The position numbers and the translations under genes were made by a program. 64,000 bases of DNA from Lysobacter capsici (lineage in GTDB: Bacteria > Pseudomonadota > Gammaproteobacteria > Xanthomonadales > Xanthomonadaceae): assembly GCF_018732085.1 (NCBI RefSeq), contig NZ_CP076103.1, positions 2,542,001 through 2,606,000 on the forward strand, in the 5' to 3' direction. Positions 49,732-57,777 of this stretch are shown piece after piece. The notes below the pieces were generated by a model. It was not told where the DNA came from. It saw nothing but the letters and a program-made list of their open reading frames with translations, and ran no database searches. The stretch's first letter is position 1; the number at the start of each line of letters is the position of its first letter.

Positions 49732-50967
49732 ATGAAGCAAGCTCAGAAGACCGGTCGCAACCTGCGTCCGGCCGTTCGCGTCGCCGCGGTGGTGCTGTGC
49801 GCGTTCGCGCTGGCCGGCTGCTCCACGGTCAAGGGTTGGTTCGGCGGCAAGAAGAAGGACGACAGCAAGCCCAACGAGCCGGCCGAACTCACCGATTTCA
49901 CCGCCAGCGTCAAAGTCGACAAGATCTGGTCGGTCAACGCCGGCAAGGGCGAGGACCGCATCGGCGTGCGCCAGGGCCCGGTCGTGGCCGACGGCCGCGT
50001 CTACGCCGCGGCGATCAAGGGCGGCGTGCATGCCTACGACCTGCAGACCGGCAAGCAGGTCTGGGAATACATCCCCAAGCGCAAGGACAAGGACAAGAAG
50101 GACAAGGACATCAGCCTGTCCGGCGGCCCCGGCGCGGGCGACGGCCTGGTCGTGATCGGCGGCCTGGATGGCGAAGTGATCGCGCTCGATGCCGCCACCG
50201 GCGCCGAGAAGTGGACCGCCAAGGTCACCAACGAAGTAATCGCCGCGCCGGCGATCGGCCTGGGCCTGGTGTTCGTGCGTTCCAACGACGGCCGGGTCAC
50301 CGCGTTCGACGCCGCCAGCGGCGAGCGTCGCTGGTTCTGGACCCATGAAGTGCCGATGCTGTCGCTGCGCGGCAACGGTTCGCCGGCGATCGGCCCGGGC
50401 TTCGTGTTCGTCGGCAACGACGACGGCACGCTCAGCGCGCTGGCCGCCAGCGACGGCCGCCCGACCTGGGACCAGCCGGTCGCGCAGCCCGAGGGCCGCA
50501 GCGAACTCGACCGCATGGCCGACGTCGACGGCACCCCGGTGCTGGACGGCACCGTGCTGTACGCGAGCAGCTTCAAGAAGCAGACCGTCGCCATCGACGC
50601 CCCGAGCGGCCGTCCGATCTGGGTCAGCGAACACGGCGGCGCGGGCCGCGTCGGCCTGGCCAGCGATCGCCTGATCGTCAGCGACCCGGCCGGCACCGTC
50701 TACGGCCTGGACCGCTCCAGCGGCAGCGCGCTGTGGTCGCAGCCCTCGCTGGCGCGCCGCAACCTGACCGGCGCGGCCGTGCAGGGCGATTACGCGGTGG
50801 TCGGCGATTACGACGGCTACGTCCACTGGATGAAGCTCGATACCGGCGAGTTCGCCGCGCGCGCGCGTGTCGGCGGCAAGTCGCTGCGGGCCGCCCCGGT
50901 GGTCGCCGACGGCGTGCTGATCGTGCAGAACATCAAGGGCGAGCTGACGGCGTTCAAGTTGCAGTGA
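49732..50967 (+). CDS. bamB: Outer-membrane assembly lipoprotein BamB
   Basis: Lipoprotein of the BAM complex that inserts beta-barrel proteins into the outer membrane. The 411-residue protein has a lipobox (FALAGCST, Cys about residue 30) and an eight-bladed PQQ-like beta-propeller with repeated GxVxALDAATGAEKW-type units (for example AYDLQTGKQVWEY, ALDAATGAEKW, AFDAASGERRWFW). A Lys/Asp-rich loop (RKDKDKKDKD) near residue 115 is an insert. The ATG at 49732 fits the signal peptide; a TTG overlapping the yfgM stop is an alternative. 2 bp after yfgM. Confidence 0.94.
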   Translation: MKQAQKTGRNLRPAVRVAAVVLCAFALAGCSTVKGWFGGKKKDDSKPNEPAELTDFTASVKVDKIWSVNAGKGEDRIGVRQGPVVADGRVYAAAIKGGVHAYDLQTGKQVWEYIPKRKDKDKKDKDISLSGGPGAGDGLVVIGGLDGEVIALDAATGAEKWTAKVTNEVIAAPAIGLGLVFVRSNDGRVTAFDAASGERRWFWTHEVPMLSLRGNGSPAIGPGFVFVGNDDGTLSALAASDGRPTWDQPVAQPEGRSELDRMADVDGTPVLDGTVLYASSFKKQTVAIDAPSGRPIWVSEHGGAGRVGLASDRLIVSDPAGTVYGLDRSSGSALWSQPSLARRNLTGAAVQGDYAVVGDYDGYVHWMKLDTGEFAARARVGGKSLRAAPVVADGVLIVQNIKGELTAFKLQ

Positions 50968-50970
50968 GGC

Positions 50971-51326
50971 CGGGAATGGGGAGTCGGGAATAGGGAATCG
51001 GTGGTTCGGCGCGGCTTGTCGATGCGCAGTCTCCGGTTCGGTTCGCGCTCCTTGTTTCATGATGTTTCGCGGCCCGGGTGGCGATCAGCCGTCCCGGGCC
51101 GTTTGTTTGAATGCTCTTGCGTATTTGCGTGCCTGATCCGGCGTCCGGCCGGGCCGTCAACCGCCCCTTTTTGCGTCGCCAAAGCGTCGCGGCGGCCGGT
51201 CTGGCACTATGGCGCCCTCTGACGGCTTGTCGAAAGGCTCGTCCCGAGGCAATCCGAAGGCCGGCGCCGCATCAGGCGGCCGCGTTGCCTGCGATTCCCG
51301 ACTCCCCATTCCCCATTCCCGGCTCC
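50971..51326. repeat. Inverted pair of GGGAATC heptamer arrays (copy 3)
   Basis: Forward array CGGGAATGGGGAGTCGGGAA at 50971-51001, directly after bamB, and reverse array (ATTCCCGACTCCCCATTCCC) at about 51292-51326, directly before der. The two nearly fill the 365-bp gap, which otherwise holds no gene I can support. Confidence 0.72.
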
Positions 51327-51332
51327 AAACAC

Positions 51333-52733
51333 ATGCTCCCCCTAGTCGCCCTCGTTGGCCGCCCCAACGTCGGAAAATCCACATTGTTCAACGCGCTCAC
51401 GCGTACCCGCGACGCGCTCGTCCATGACGAGCCCGGCGTCACCCGCGATCGCCACTACGGCGTGTGCCGGCCCGAAGGCCAGCGCCCGTTCGCGATCGTG
51501 GACACCGGCGGCATGGCTGGCGTGGACGAAGGCCTGGCCGGCGCGACCGCGCGCCAGGCGCGTTCGGCCGCCGAGGAAGCCGATCTGGTCCTGTTCGTGG
51601 TCGACGGCCGCGAAGGCGCGTCCGCGCTCGACGACGAAATCCTCGCCTGGCTGCGCAAGACCGCGCGGCCGACCCTGCTGGTGGTCAACAAGACCGACGG
51701 CCTCGACGCGCGCCAGGCGATCAACGATTTCGCCCGCTACGGCATCCGCGACGCGATCGCGGTGTCCTCGGCGCATCGCCAGGGCATCGACGAACTGCTC
51801 GCCGAGGTCTACGGCCGTCTGCCCGAAGAGGGCACGACCACCGAGCTCGACAACGACCCCAAGCGCATGCGCGTGGCCTTCATCGGCCGCCCGAACGTGG
51901 GCAAGTCGACCCTGGTCAATCGCCTGCTCGGCGAGGAGCGCATGATCGCCTCCGAAGTGCCGGGCACCACCCGCGATTCGGTCGCGATCGACATGGAACG
52001 CGATGGCCGCCTGTACCGGCTGGTCGATACCGCCGGCGTGCGGCGCAAGGCGCGGGTCGAGGAAGCGGTGGAGAAGTTCTCGATCATCAAGACCCTGCAG
52101 GCGATCGAGAACTGCCAGGTCGCGGTGGTCATGCTCGACGCCGGCGAAGGCGTGACCGATCAGGACGCCAGCGTGCTCGGTTACGCGCTCGACTCCGGCC
52201 GCGCCCTGGTGGTGGCGGTCAACAAGTGGGACGGGCAGACCGAATACCAGCGTCAGCAGACCGAAAACCTGCTCAAGCGCAAGCTCGCCTTCGTCGAGTG
52301 GGCCGAACCGGTGCGGATCAGCGCCAAGCACGGCTCCGGCCTGCGCGAGCTGTTCTCCGCGATCCATCGTGCGCATGCCTCGGCGACCACCGAGATCGGC
52401 ACCAGCGAAGTCACCAAGGCGATGGAAGTCGCCTACGAAACCAACCCGCCGCCAGTGGTGCGCGGGCACGTGGCCAAGCTGCGCTTCGCCCATCCGGCCG
52501 GCCTGAACCCGCCGACCTTCGTCGTCCACGGCACGCGCTTGCGCACGCTCAGCGACAGCTACAAGCGCTATCTGGAAAACTTCTTCCGCAAGCGTTTCAA
52601 GCTGGTCGGCACGCCGGTGCGCTTCATCTTCAAGGACAGCAGCAACCCGTACGAAGGCAAGAAGAACGTGCTGACCGAGCGGCAGGTGGCGAAGAAGAAG
52701 CGCTTGATCCGGCATGTGAAGCGCGGCAAGTAA
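51333..52733 (+). CDS. der: Ribosome-associated double GTPase Der (EngA)
   Basis: Essential GTPase for assembly of the 50S subunit. The 466-residue protein has two GTPase domains, each with GRPNVGKST (about residues 9-17 and 183-191), DTAG-type switch motifs (VDTGGMAG; VDTAGVRRKA) and NKTD/NKWD base-recognition motifs, then the C-terminal KH-like domain (from about 360). Length is typical for this lineage. I chose the ATG at 51333 because the first G domain must begin within a few residues; the open frame continues 222 bp upstream through repeat DNA. Confidence 0.96.
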   Translation: MLPLVALVGRPNVGKSTLFNALTRTRDALVHDEPGVTRDRHYGVCRPEGQRPFAIVDTGGMAGVDEGLAGATARQARSAAEEADLVLFVVDGREGASALDDEILAWLRKTARPTLLVVNKTDGLDARQAINDFARYGIRDAIAVSSAHRQGIDELLAEVYGRLPEEGTTTELDNDPKRMRVAFIGRPNVGKSTLVNRLLGEERMIASEVPGTTRDSVAIDMERDGRLYRLVDTAGVRRKARVEEAVEKFSIIKTLQAIENCQVAVVMLDAGEGVTDQDASVLGYALDSGRALVVAVNKWDGQTEYQRQQTENLLKRKLAFVEWAEPVRISAKHGSGLRELFSAIHRAHASATTEIGTSEVTKAMEVAYETNPPPVVRGHVAKLRFAHPAGLNPPTFVVHGTRLRTLSDSYKRYLENFFRKRFKLVGTPVRFIFKDSSNPYEGKKNVLTERQVAKKKRLIRHVKRGK

Positions 52734-52785
52734 GGCTGGCGGCTTCGGCGGGTGCGTTCTCGCTCGACGTTGGGTCGAGTTTCGT

Positions 52786-53214
52786 GTCGGGGCTGAAGCC
52801 CCTCCCACAAAAAACCTCGTGGCTTGCGGGGTTTTTTGTTTTTCGCGATCGGGAAGCACCGAAGTCTTTTGTGGGAGGGGCTTGAGCCCCGACGCTTTTC
52901 GATCAGGTCATCGCCATCTGAAACAAGAGCGTCGGGCTTGAAAGCCCTCCCACAAAAAACGCTTCCACAAAAAACTCGCGGCTTGCACGGTTTTTTGTTT
53001 TTCGCGATCGAGAAGCATCGAAGTCTTTTGTGGGAGGGGCTTGAGCCCCGACGCTTTTCGATCAGATCAGCGCTATCTGAAACAAGAGCGTCGGGCTTGA
53101 AAGCCCTCCCACAAAAATTCCCTCGCACAAAAAAATCTCGCGGCTTGCGGGGTTCTTGTTTTTCGCGATCGCGAAGCACCGAAGTCTTTTGTGGGAGGGG
53201 CTTGAGCCCCGACG
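52786..53214. repeat. Tandem array of REP-like repeats, about 2.7 units
   Basis: Three head-to-tail units start at 52786, 52931 and 53090 (spacings 145 and 159). Each has GTCGGG-CTTGAAAGCC-CTCCCAC on one side and TTTTGTGGGAGGGGCTTGA on the other, around a conserved centre with GGGGTTTTTTGTTTTTCGCG. Opposite arms pair to form long hairpins. The apparent open frames across it (both strands) translate to repeated LLWEGLEPRRFS-type strings and are not genes. It fills most of the 635-bp gap 52734-53368. Confidence 0.85.
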
Positions 53215-53368
53215 AGAAATCTCGCCTGCGACACGGGCGTCAAGTCCGGCCGATCTTCAATCGCCTCGGGATTGATCGCATCCCGTCGTGCAATGCCCTT
53301 CCACCGCGCCGGTACGAGCCAACGGGCACAATACGAGCCGACTCCCGCAAGCCCCGACCGCGCCCCTC

Positions 53369-53977
53369 ATGAGCATCGCCGCCTCCGAGCTGACCCTGGG
53401 CCTGTTGGCCGGCGGCCGCGCATCGCGACTGGGCGGTCTCGACAAGGCCTGGTTGCAGCGCGACGGTGTCGCCCAGGTGCTGCGTCTGTCGCGCCTGTGC
53501 GCGCCGCGGGTCGCGCAGGTGCTGGTCAGCGCCAATCGCGATCTGCCGCGCTATGCCGCCGCCGGATTGCAGGCGTTCGCCGATGCGACGCCCGACCTCG
53601 GGCCGCTCGGCGGCCTCGACGCGCTGGCCGCGGCCTGCGCCACGCCGTGGCTGTTCACCATGCCGGTGGACGCGGTCACCGTCGACGACCGTCTGTTGCC
53701 GGCGCTGATCGCCGCGCAGCGCGGGCAGGGCGCCTACGCGATCGACGACGACGGCGTGCAGCCGCTGTTCGCACTGTGGCCGGTGGCGCCGTTGCGGCGT
53801 GGGTTGAGCGAGGCCTTGCCACAGCGGCGCCTGGCCGTGCGCGCATTGCAGGCCGAACTGGGCATGGCCGCGCTGCGCCTGGATGGCCTACGCTTCGGCA
53901 ATCTCAATACGCCGCAGGATCTGGCCGTGGCCAGGTTTCAGGCCGATCCGGCGCGCTGCGATCCGCAGCCGGATTAG
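53369..53977 (+). CDS. mobA: Molybdenum cofactor guanylyltransferase
   Basis: Joins GMP to molybdopterin to make the bis-MGD form of the molybdenum cofactor. The 202-residue protein has the GTP-binding signature LLAGGRASRLGGLDKAWL (about residues 13-30), the DLGPLGGLDAL motif (about 76-86), a metal-binding Asp in FTMPVDAV (about 97-104) and a late FGNLNTPQDL. The family usually has PxDxP at the Asp site, so the VDAV form is slightly divergent. The ATG at 53369 was chosen as the closest start to the first motif. First of a Moco gene set with moeA and moeB. Confidence 0.9.
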   Translation: MSIAASELTLGLLAGGRASRLGGLDKAWLQRDGVAQVLRLSRLCAPRVAQVLVSANRDLPRYAAAGLQAFADATPDLGPLGGLDALAAACATPWLFTMPVDAVTVDDRLLPALIAAQRGQGAYAIDDDGVQPLFALWPVAPLRRGLSEALPQRRLAVRALQAELGMAALRLDGLRFGNLNTPQDLAVARFQADPARCDPQPD

Positions 53978-54063
53978 CGCGGCATCCGTGCGATGCCCTC
54001 GTTGCCGGCGGCGCGCGCTCCATCACTCCCGTCCATCCACGCGTTTTAGATGAGTCCCCAGCC

Positions 54064-55284
54064 ATGAGCGATTTCCCCACCGGCCTGCTGTTCGACGACG
54101 CCATGGCGATCGTCGCCGAAGTCGCCGCCGCGCATCGGCTCGCCACCGAATCCCTGTCGCTGCCGCGTTGCCACGGCCGGGTGCTGGCGCGCGACATCGA
54201 CGCGCCGCTGTCGCTGCCGCCGTTCGACAACAGCGCGATGGACGGGTTCGCCCTGCGTCAGGCGGATCTCGGCGACGACGACACCGCGCTGGCCCTGGTC
54301 GGCGAACAATTCGCCGGCCTCGCCGCGGGCTTGAGCCTGGGCGCCGGGCAATGCGTGCGCATCACCACCGGCGCGCCGCTGCCGGCCGGGGCCGACACCG
54401 TGGCGATCAAGGAAAACGTGCGCATCGACGGCGATCGCGTATGGGTGCCGGCGACCGCGCTCGGCCAGAACGTGCGCTACGCCGGCGAGGACGTGCGCGA
54501 AGGCGAGCGCGTGCTGCGCGCCGGGCAGGTGCTCACGCCCGCGCGGGTGTCGCTGGCGGCTTCGCTGGGCCTGGCGTCGCTGGAGGTGCGGCGCAAGCCC
54601 ACGGTCGCGGTGTTCACCAGCGGCGATGAACTGGTCGAACCGGGCATGCCGCTGGCGCCGGGTCAGATCTACGACAGCAATCGCGATCTGCTGATGGGCC
54701 TGTTGCGCGCCGATGGTCTGGAGCCGACCGCGTGGCCGCGTTTGCCCGACGATCCCAGGCAAGTCGAAATCGCGTTGCGCGACGCGGCCTGCGCGTTCGA
54801 CCTGGTGTTCACCTGCGGCGCGGTGTCGGCCGGCGAGAAGGACCACATCCCCGCGGTGCTCGGCGAATTCGGCGCGATCCATTTTTGGAAAGTGAAGATG
54901 CGCCCGGGCATGCCGCTGCTGTTCGGCAGCATGGATCAGGCGCGCATGCTGGGTTTGCCGGGCAATCCGGTGTCGGTGATGGCGACTTATCTCAGCTTCG
55001 GCCGCGCCCTGATCGATGGCTTGCAGGGCCGCGCCGAACCGCGTCCGGTGTGGCGCGCGCGGCTGGTCGGATCGATCGAGAAAACCCATCCGCGGCGCGA
55101 ATTCATCCGCGCGCGCCTGCTCAGCGACGACGGCGGCGTGTTGCGGGTCGATCCCAATCCGGCCACCGGCTCGCATCGCCTGCGCGCGGCGGCCGATTCC
55201 GATGCGCTGATGGTGGTGCCGGAAGGGCCGCAGCGACTGGAGGAGGGGACGGTGATGGAGGTTATGCCTTATTCGTTTGGGTGA
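54064..55284 (+). CDS. moeA: Molybdopterin molybdenumtransferase
   Basis: Inserts molybdate into adenylylated molybdopterin. The 406-residue protein shows the family signature PPFDNSAMDGFALR (about residues 58-71), ITTGAPLPAGADTV (about 101-114), the VFTSGDELVEPG motif (about 183-194) and the CGAVSAGEKDHI (about 255-266) and GLPGNPVSVM (about 302-311) catalytic loops. Length is typical. The ATG at 54064 gives the normal N terminus; a much longer upstream frame overlaps mobA in another frame and is not coding. Separated from mobA by 86 bp. Confidence 0.95.
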   Translation: MSDFPTGLLFDDAMAIVAEVAAAHRLATESLSLPRCHGRVLARDIDAPLSLPPFDNSAMDGFALRQADLGDDDTALALVGEQFAGLAAGLSLGAGQCVRITTGAPLPAGADTVAIKENVRIDGDRVWVPATALGQNVRYAGEDVREGERVLRAGQVLTPARVSLAASLGLASLEVRRKPTVAVFTSGDELVEPGMPLAPGQIYDSNRDLLMGLLRADGLEPTAWPRLPDDPRQVEIALRDAACAFDLVFTCGAVSAGEKDHIPAVLGEFGAIHFWKVKMRPGMPLLFGSMDQARMLGLPGNPVSVMATYLSFGRALIDGLQGRAEPRPVWRARLVGSIEKTHPRREFIRARLLSDDGGVLRVDPNPATGSHRLRAAADSDALMVVPEGPQRLEEGTVMEVMPYSFG

Positions 55285-55298
55285 GTGGGGTGGCGGGT

Positions 55299-55437
55299 GC
55301 CCTCACCCCAGCCCTCTCCCGCAAGCGGGAGAGGGAGCTCGCTGGCGCAGTCGTTTGAAGCCTCTCTCCAGGCGTTTGTTCGCGCCGACGTTTGAAGCCC
55401 CTCTCCCGCCTGCGGGAGAGCGGTTGGGGTGAGGGCC
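55299..55437. repeat. Inverted repeat of CCCTCTCCCGC type
   Basis: Left arm GCCCTCACCCCAGCCCTCTC...GCGGGAGAGG at about 55299-55334 and right arm CCCCTCTCCCGCCTGCGGGAGAGCGGTTGGGGTGAGGGC at about 55400-55437 are reverse-complementary overall, and each is itself a hairpin (CTCTCCCGC/GCGGGAGAG). It lies in the moeA-moeB spacer. Confidence 0.75.
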
Positions 55438-55490
55438 CGCGACGCAACACAGCATCGCGCCCCGCGCCCGCCAGCCCCACCGCAACCGGC

Positions 55491-55496
55491 GATAAT
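55491..55496 (+). promoter_or_regulatory. GATAAT -10-like hexamer just before moeB
   Basis: GATAAT ends 6 nt before the moeB ATG at 55503, with only CCCCAC between, so no ribosome site is possible. It suggests a separate, leaderless transcript for moeB and the downstream gene. No clear -35. Confidence 0.4.
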
Positions 55497-55502
55497 CCCC
55501 AC

Positions 55503-56639
55503 ATGAGCATCGAACAAATTTCCCCCGAGCAAGCGCGCGCACGGCAGCAAGCCGGCGCGATCCTGATCGACGTGCGCGAGCCGCACGAGCGGGCAAGCGG
55601 TTACGCCGAGCACGCGCTCGGCATCGCCAAGGACGCGCTGGAGGCCGATCCCGGTGCGAGTCTGCCCGATCATCAAGCCGAGATCGTGCTGATCTGCCAA
55701 ACCGGCGCGCGTTCGCTGCGCGCCGCGCAGACTCTGCTCGATGCCGGTTACGCGCAGGTCGCCTCGGTCGAAGGCGGCACCACGCGCTGGATCGCCGAAG
55801 GCCTGCCGCTGGCGGTGCTGGAGCAGTCCGACGAACAACGCGACTTCTACGATCGCTACTCGCGCCACCTGCGCCTGCCCGAAGTCGGCGAAGCCGGCCA
55901 GCGCAAGCTGCAGGCCGCGCGCGTGGCGATGGTCGGCGCGGGCGGGCTGGGTTCGCCGGCCGCGTTCTACCTGGCCGCGGCCGGGATCGGCACCCTGGTG
56001 CTGGCCGACGACGACGTGGTCGATCGCAGCAATCTGCAGCGGCAGATCCTGCACACCGAGGACCGGATCGGCGTGGCCAAGGTCGAGTCGGCGCGGATCG
56101 CGTTGAACGCGCTCAACCCGCGGGTGCGGGTGGAAACCTTCGCCGAACGGATCAGTTCCGACAATGTCGAGCGCCTGATCGGACAGGCCGACGTGGTGTT
56201 CGACGGCGCCGATAATTTCCCGGTGCGCTATCTGCTCAACGATGCCTGCGTGAAACTGGCCAAGCCGCTGGTGTACGGCGCGATCCACCGGTTCGAAGGC
56301 CAGGTCAGCGTGTTCGATGCCGGCCGCCATCGCGGCCGATGCCCGTGCTATCGCTGCCTGTTTCCCGAGCCGCCGCCGCCGGAAGCCGCGCCCAACTGCG
56401 CCGAGGCCGGCGTACTCGGCGTGTTGCCGGGCGTGGTCGGACTGATCCAGGCGACCGAAGTGGTCAAGCTGATCCTCGGCCTGGGCGAATCGCTGGCCGG
56501 CCGCCTGCTGCATTTCGACGCGCTGGCGATGCGCTTTCGCGAAACCCGGCTGCGGCCCGACCCCGACTGCCCGGTGTGCGCGGCCGGTCGCGCGTTCCCC
56601 GGATACATCGATTACCAGGCGTTCTGCAATGCGCAGTGA
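55503..56639 (+). CDS. moeB: Molybdopterin-synthase adenylyltransferase with N-terminal rhodanese domain
   Basis: Adenylates the C terminus of the small sulfur carrier (MoaD, or ThiS-like) so that it can be thiolated. The 378-residue protein joins a rhodanese domain (about residues 5-105; active Cys in LICQTGARS, about residue 64) to an E1-like ThiF domain (about 118-370) with the ATP motif VGAGGLGSPAAFYLAAAG (about 141-158), the RxxR-like SNLQRQ, DGADNFPVRYLLND, and two CxxC zinc pairs (PCYRC and DCPVC). In eukaryotic MOCS3 the rhodanese lies C-terminal; here it is N-terminal. Ends overlapping the next gene by 11 bp. Confidence 0.92.
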   Translation: MSIEQISPEQARARQQAGAILIDVREPHERASGYAEHALGIAKDALEADPGASLPDHQAEIVLICQTGARSLRAAQTLLDAGYAQVASVEGGTTRWIAEGLPLAVLEQSDEQRDFYDRYSRHLRLPEVGEAGQRKLQAARVAMVGAGGLGSPAAFYLAAAGIGTLVLADDDVVDRSNLQRQILHTEDRIGVAKVESARIALNALNPRVRVETFAERISSDNVERLIGQADVVFDGADNFPVRYLLNDACVKLAKPLVYGAIHRFEGQVSVFDAGRHRGRCPCYRCLFPEPPPPEAAPNCAEAGVLGVLPGVVGLIQATEVVKLILGLGESLAGRLLHFDALAMRFRETRLRPDPDCPVCAAGRAFPGYIDYQAFCNAQ

Positions 56640-57225
56640 GACCGAAGCGCGGGCATCGGTCATGGTTTCCGTGGCGCGCGCCTGTGCGGGCATGCTGCTC
56701 GCGTTGACGTTTGCCGTGACCGCCGTCGCCGCGGAACCGGCAACCTCGGCGATGGCGCGGGTGGCCGAATTGAGCGCGCAGCGCTTGCTACTGGCCGATA
56801 CGGTCGCGGCCAGCAAGCGCGCATCGGGCAAGCCGGTCGAGGACGCGGCACGCGAGCATTCGCAGCTCGATCGCCTGGGCGCTCAAGCCGCGTCGCGCGG
56901 CGTGTCGCGCGATCAATCCGATGCATTCTTCAAGGCCCAGATCGAAGCCAACAAGCTGGTGCAGTACCGCCTGCTGGCGCAGCCCTCGCGTCGGCGGCAG
57001 GCGGCGATCGGAGCGATCGATCTGGAACCGGTGCGCGCGCGCCTGGACGAGATCAATCAGGCCATGCTCGACGCGTTGGCGCCGGCGTTGCGCGAGGCGC
57101 GCGCCGAGGACTGCGTGCTGCGCGCGTATCAGGAACAGGAACAAGCCGCGCGCCGGCATCGTCTGGATGCCTTGCATCGCACCGCATTGGCGCGTTCGTT
57201 CGGGGATATCTGCCGCTTGCCGTGA
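56629..57225 (+). CDS. Secreted chorismate mutase (AroQ-gamma type)
   Basis: Converts chorismate to prephenate, but outside the cytoplasm. The 198-residue protein has a signal peptide (about residues 1-35, ending AVAAEP) and an all-helical AroQ domain: ELSAQRLLLADTVAASKR (about 47-64), GKPVEDAAREHSQLDRL (about 67-83) and FFKAQIEANKLVQYRLL (about 102-118), the order seen in exported chorismate mutases. It starts 11 bp inside moeB, so it is translationally coupled to that Moco gene. A second ATG at 56662 would give a more standard signal peptide. Physiological role in the periplasm is unknown for the family. Confidence 0.85.
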   Translation: MRSETEARASVMVSVARACAGMLLALTFAVTAVAAEPATSAMARVAELSAQRLLLADTVAASKRASGKPVEDAAREHSQLDRLGAQAASRGVSRDQSDAFFKAQIEANKLVQYRLLAQPSRRRQAAIGAIDLEPVRARLDEINQAMLDALAPALREARAEDCVLRAYQEQEQAARRHRLDALHRTALARSFGDICRLP

Positions 57226-57387
57226 GCGGCGAAAGCCGTAGGTCAGATGGCGATGTCGAGATCGTTCGCGCCAATCCTTCGCGCGCAGCAACCCATGTGA
57301 TCGGTGGGACCGATCCATTCGGTCGACTTGCATGTTCGGCGACCGGTCGCCGGCGATGGCCGCAACCGGTCGCTGCACGACGCTTGC

Positions 57388-57756
57388 TCAATCGGCCGCG
57401 ATCGCCTCGATCTCGACCATCCAGCCTTCCTCGTACAACTCGGCGATCACCACCGTCAGCGCCGGCGAATGCTCGCCCAGCACTTCATGGCGGATTTCGT
57501 AATTGCGCTTGCGCATGCGCCGGTCGGTGAGGAAGGTGGTGACCTTGACCAGGTTGCTGAAATCCATCCCGGCCGCTTCGAGCTGGCGTTCGACGTTGGC
57601 CCAGGCGCGGCGGCATTGGCCGTCGAAGTCCTTGGGCAGGATGCAGGCATCGCACTGCGGCAACTGGCCGCTGATGAACAGCAGGCGCTTGAAACCGGTG
57701 ATCTGGTGCGCCTGCGAGTAAGACACTTGGGTGGGATGGATCACTTGGCGTTCCAT
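57388..57756 (-). CDS. RidA/YjgF-family protein lacking the usual arginine
   Basis: A 122-residue trimeric-type Rid-family protein. The family core FISGQLPQCD (about residues 28-37), ANVERQLEAAGMDFSNLVKVTTF (core AAGMDFSNLVKVT) and the end MVEIEAIAAD are present. RidA deaminates reactive enamines using an Arg in the PAR motif; here the matching stretch reads HSPALTVVI, with Leu instead of Arg, so it belongs to one of the non-deaminase Rid subgroups. It lies 21 bp after the start of the hydrolase gene at 57778-58575, in order hydrolase then Rid if read leftward in reverse; each has the same strand, so the Rid gene follows the hydrolase. Confidence 0.85.
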   Translation of the reverse strand: MERQVIHPTQVSYSQAHQITGFKRLLFISGQLPQCDACILPKDFDGQCRRAWANVERQLEAAGMDFSNLVKVTTFLTDRRMRKRNYEIRHEVLGEHSPALTVVIAELYEEGWMVEIEAIAAD

Positions 57757-57777
57757 GTCGCACCTCGGGTTGATGGA

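Noticed and set aside
52568..53372. Open frames on both strands in the der-mobA gap
   Set aside because: They translate REP-like repeat units (LLWEGLEPRRFS, KALPQKTLPQK) and have no independent coding signal.
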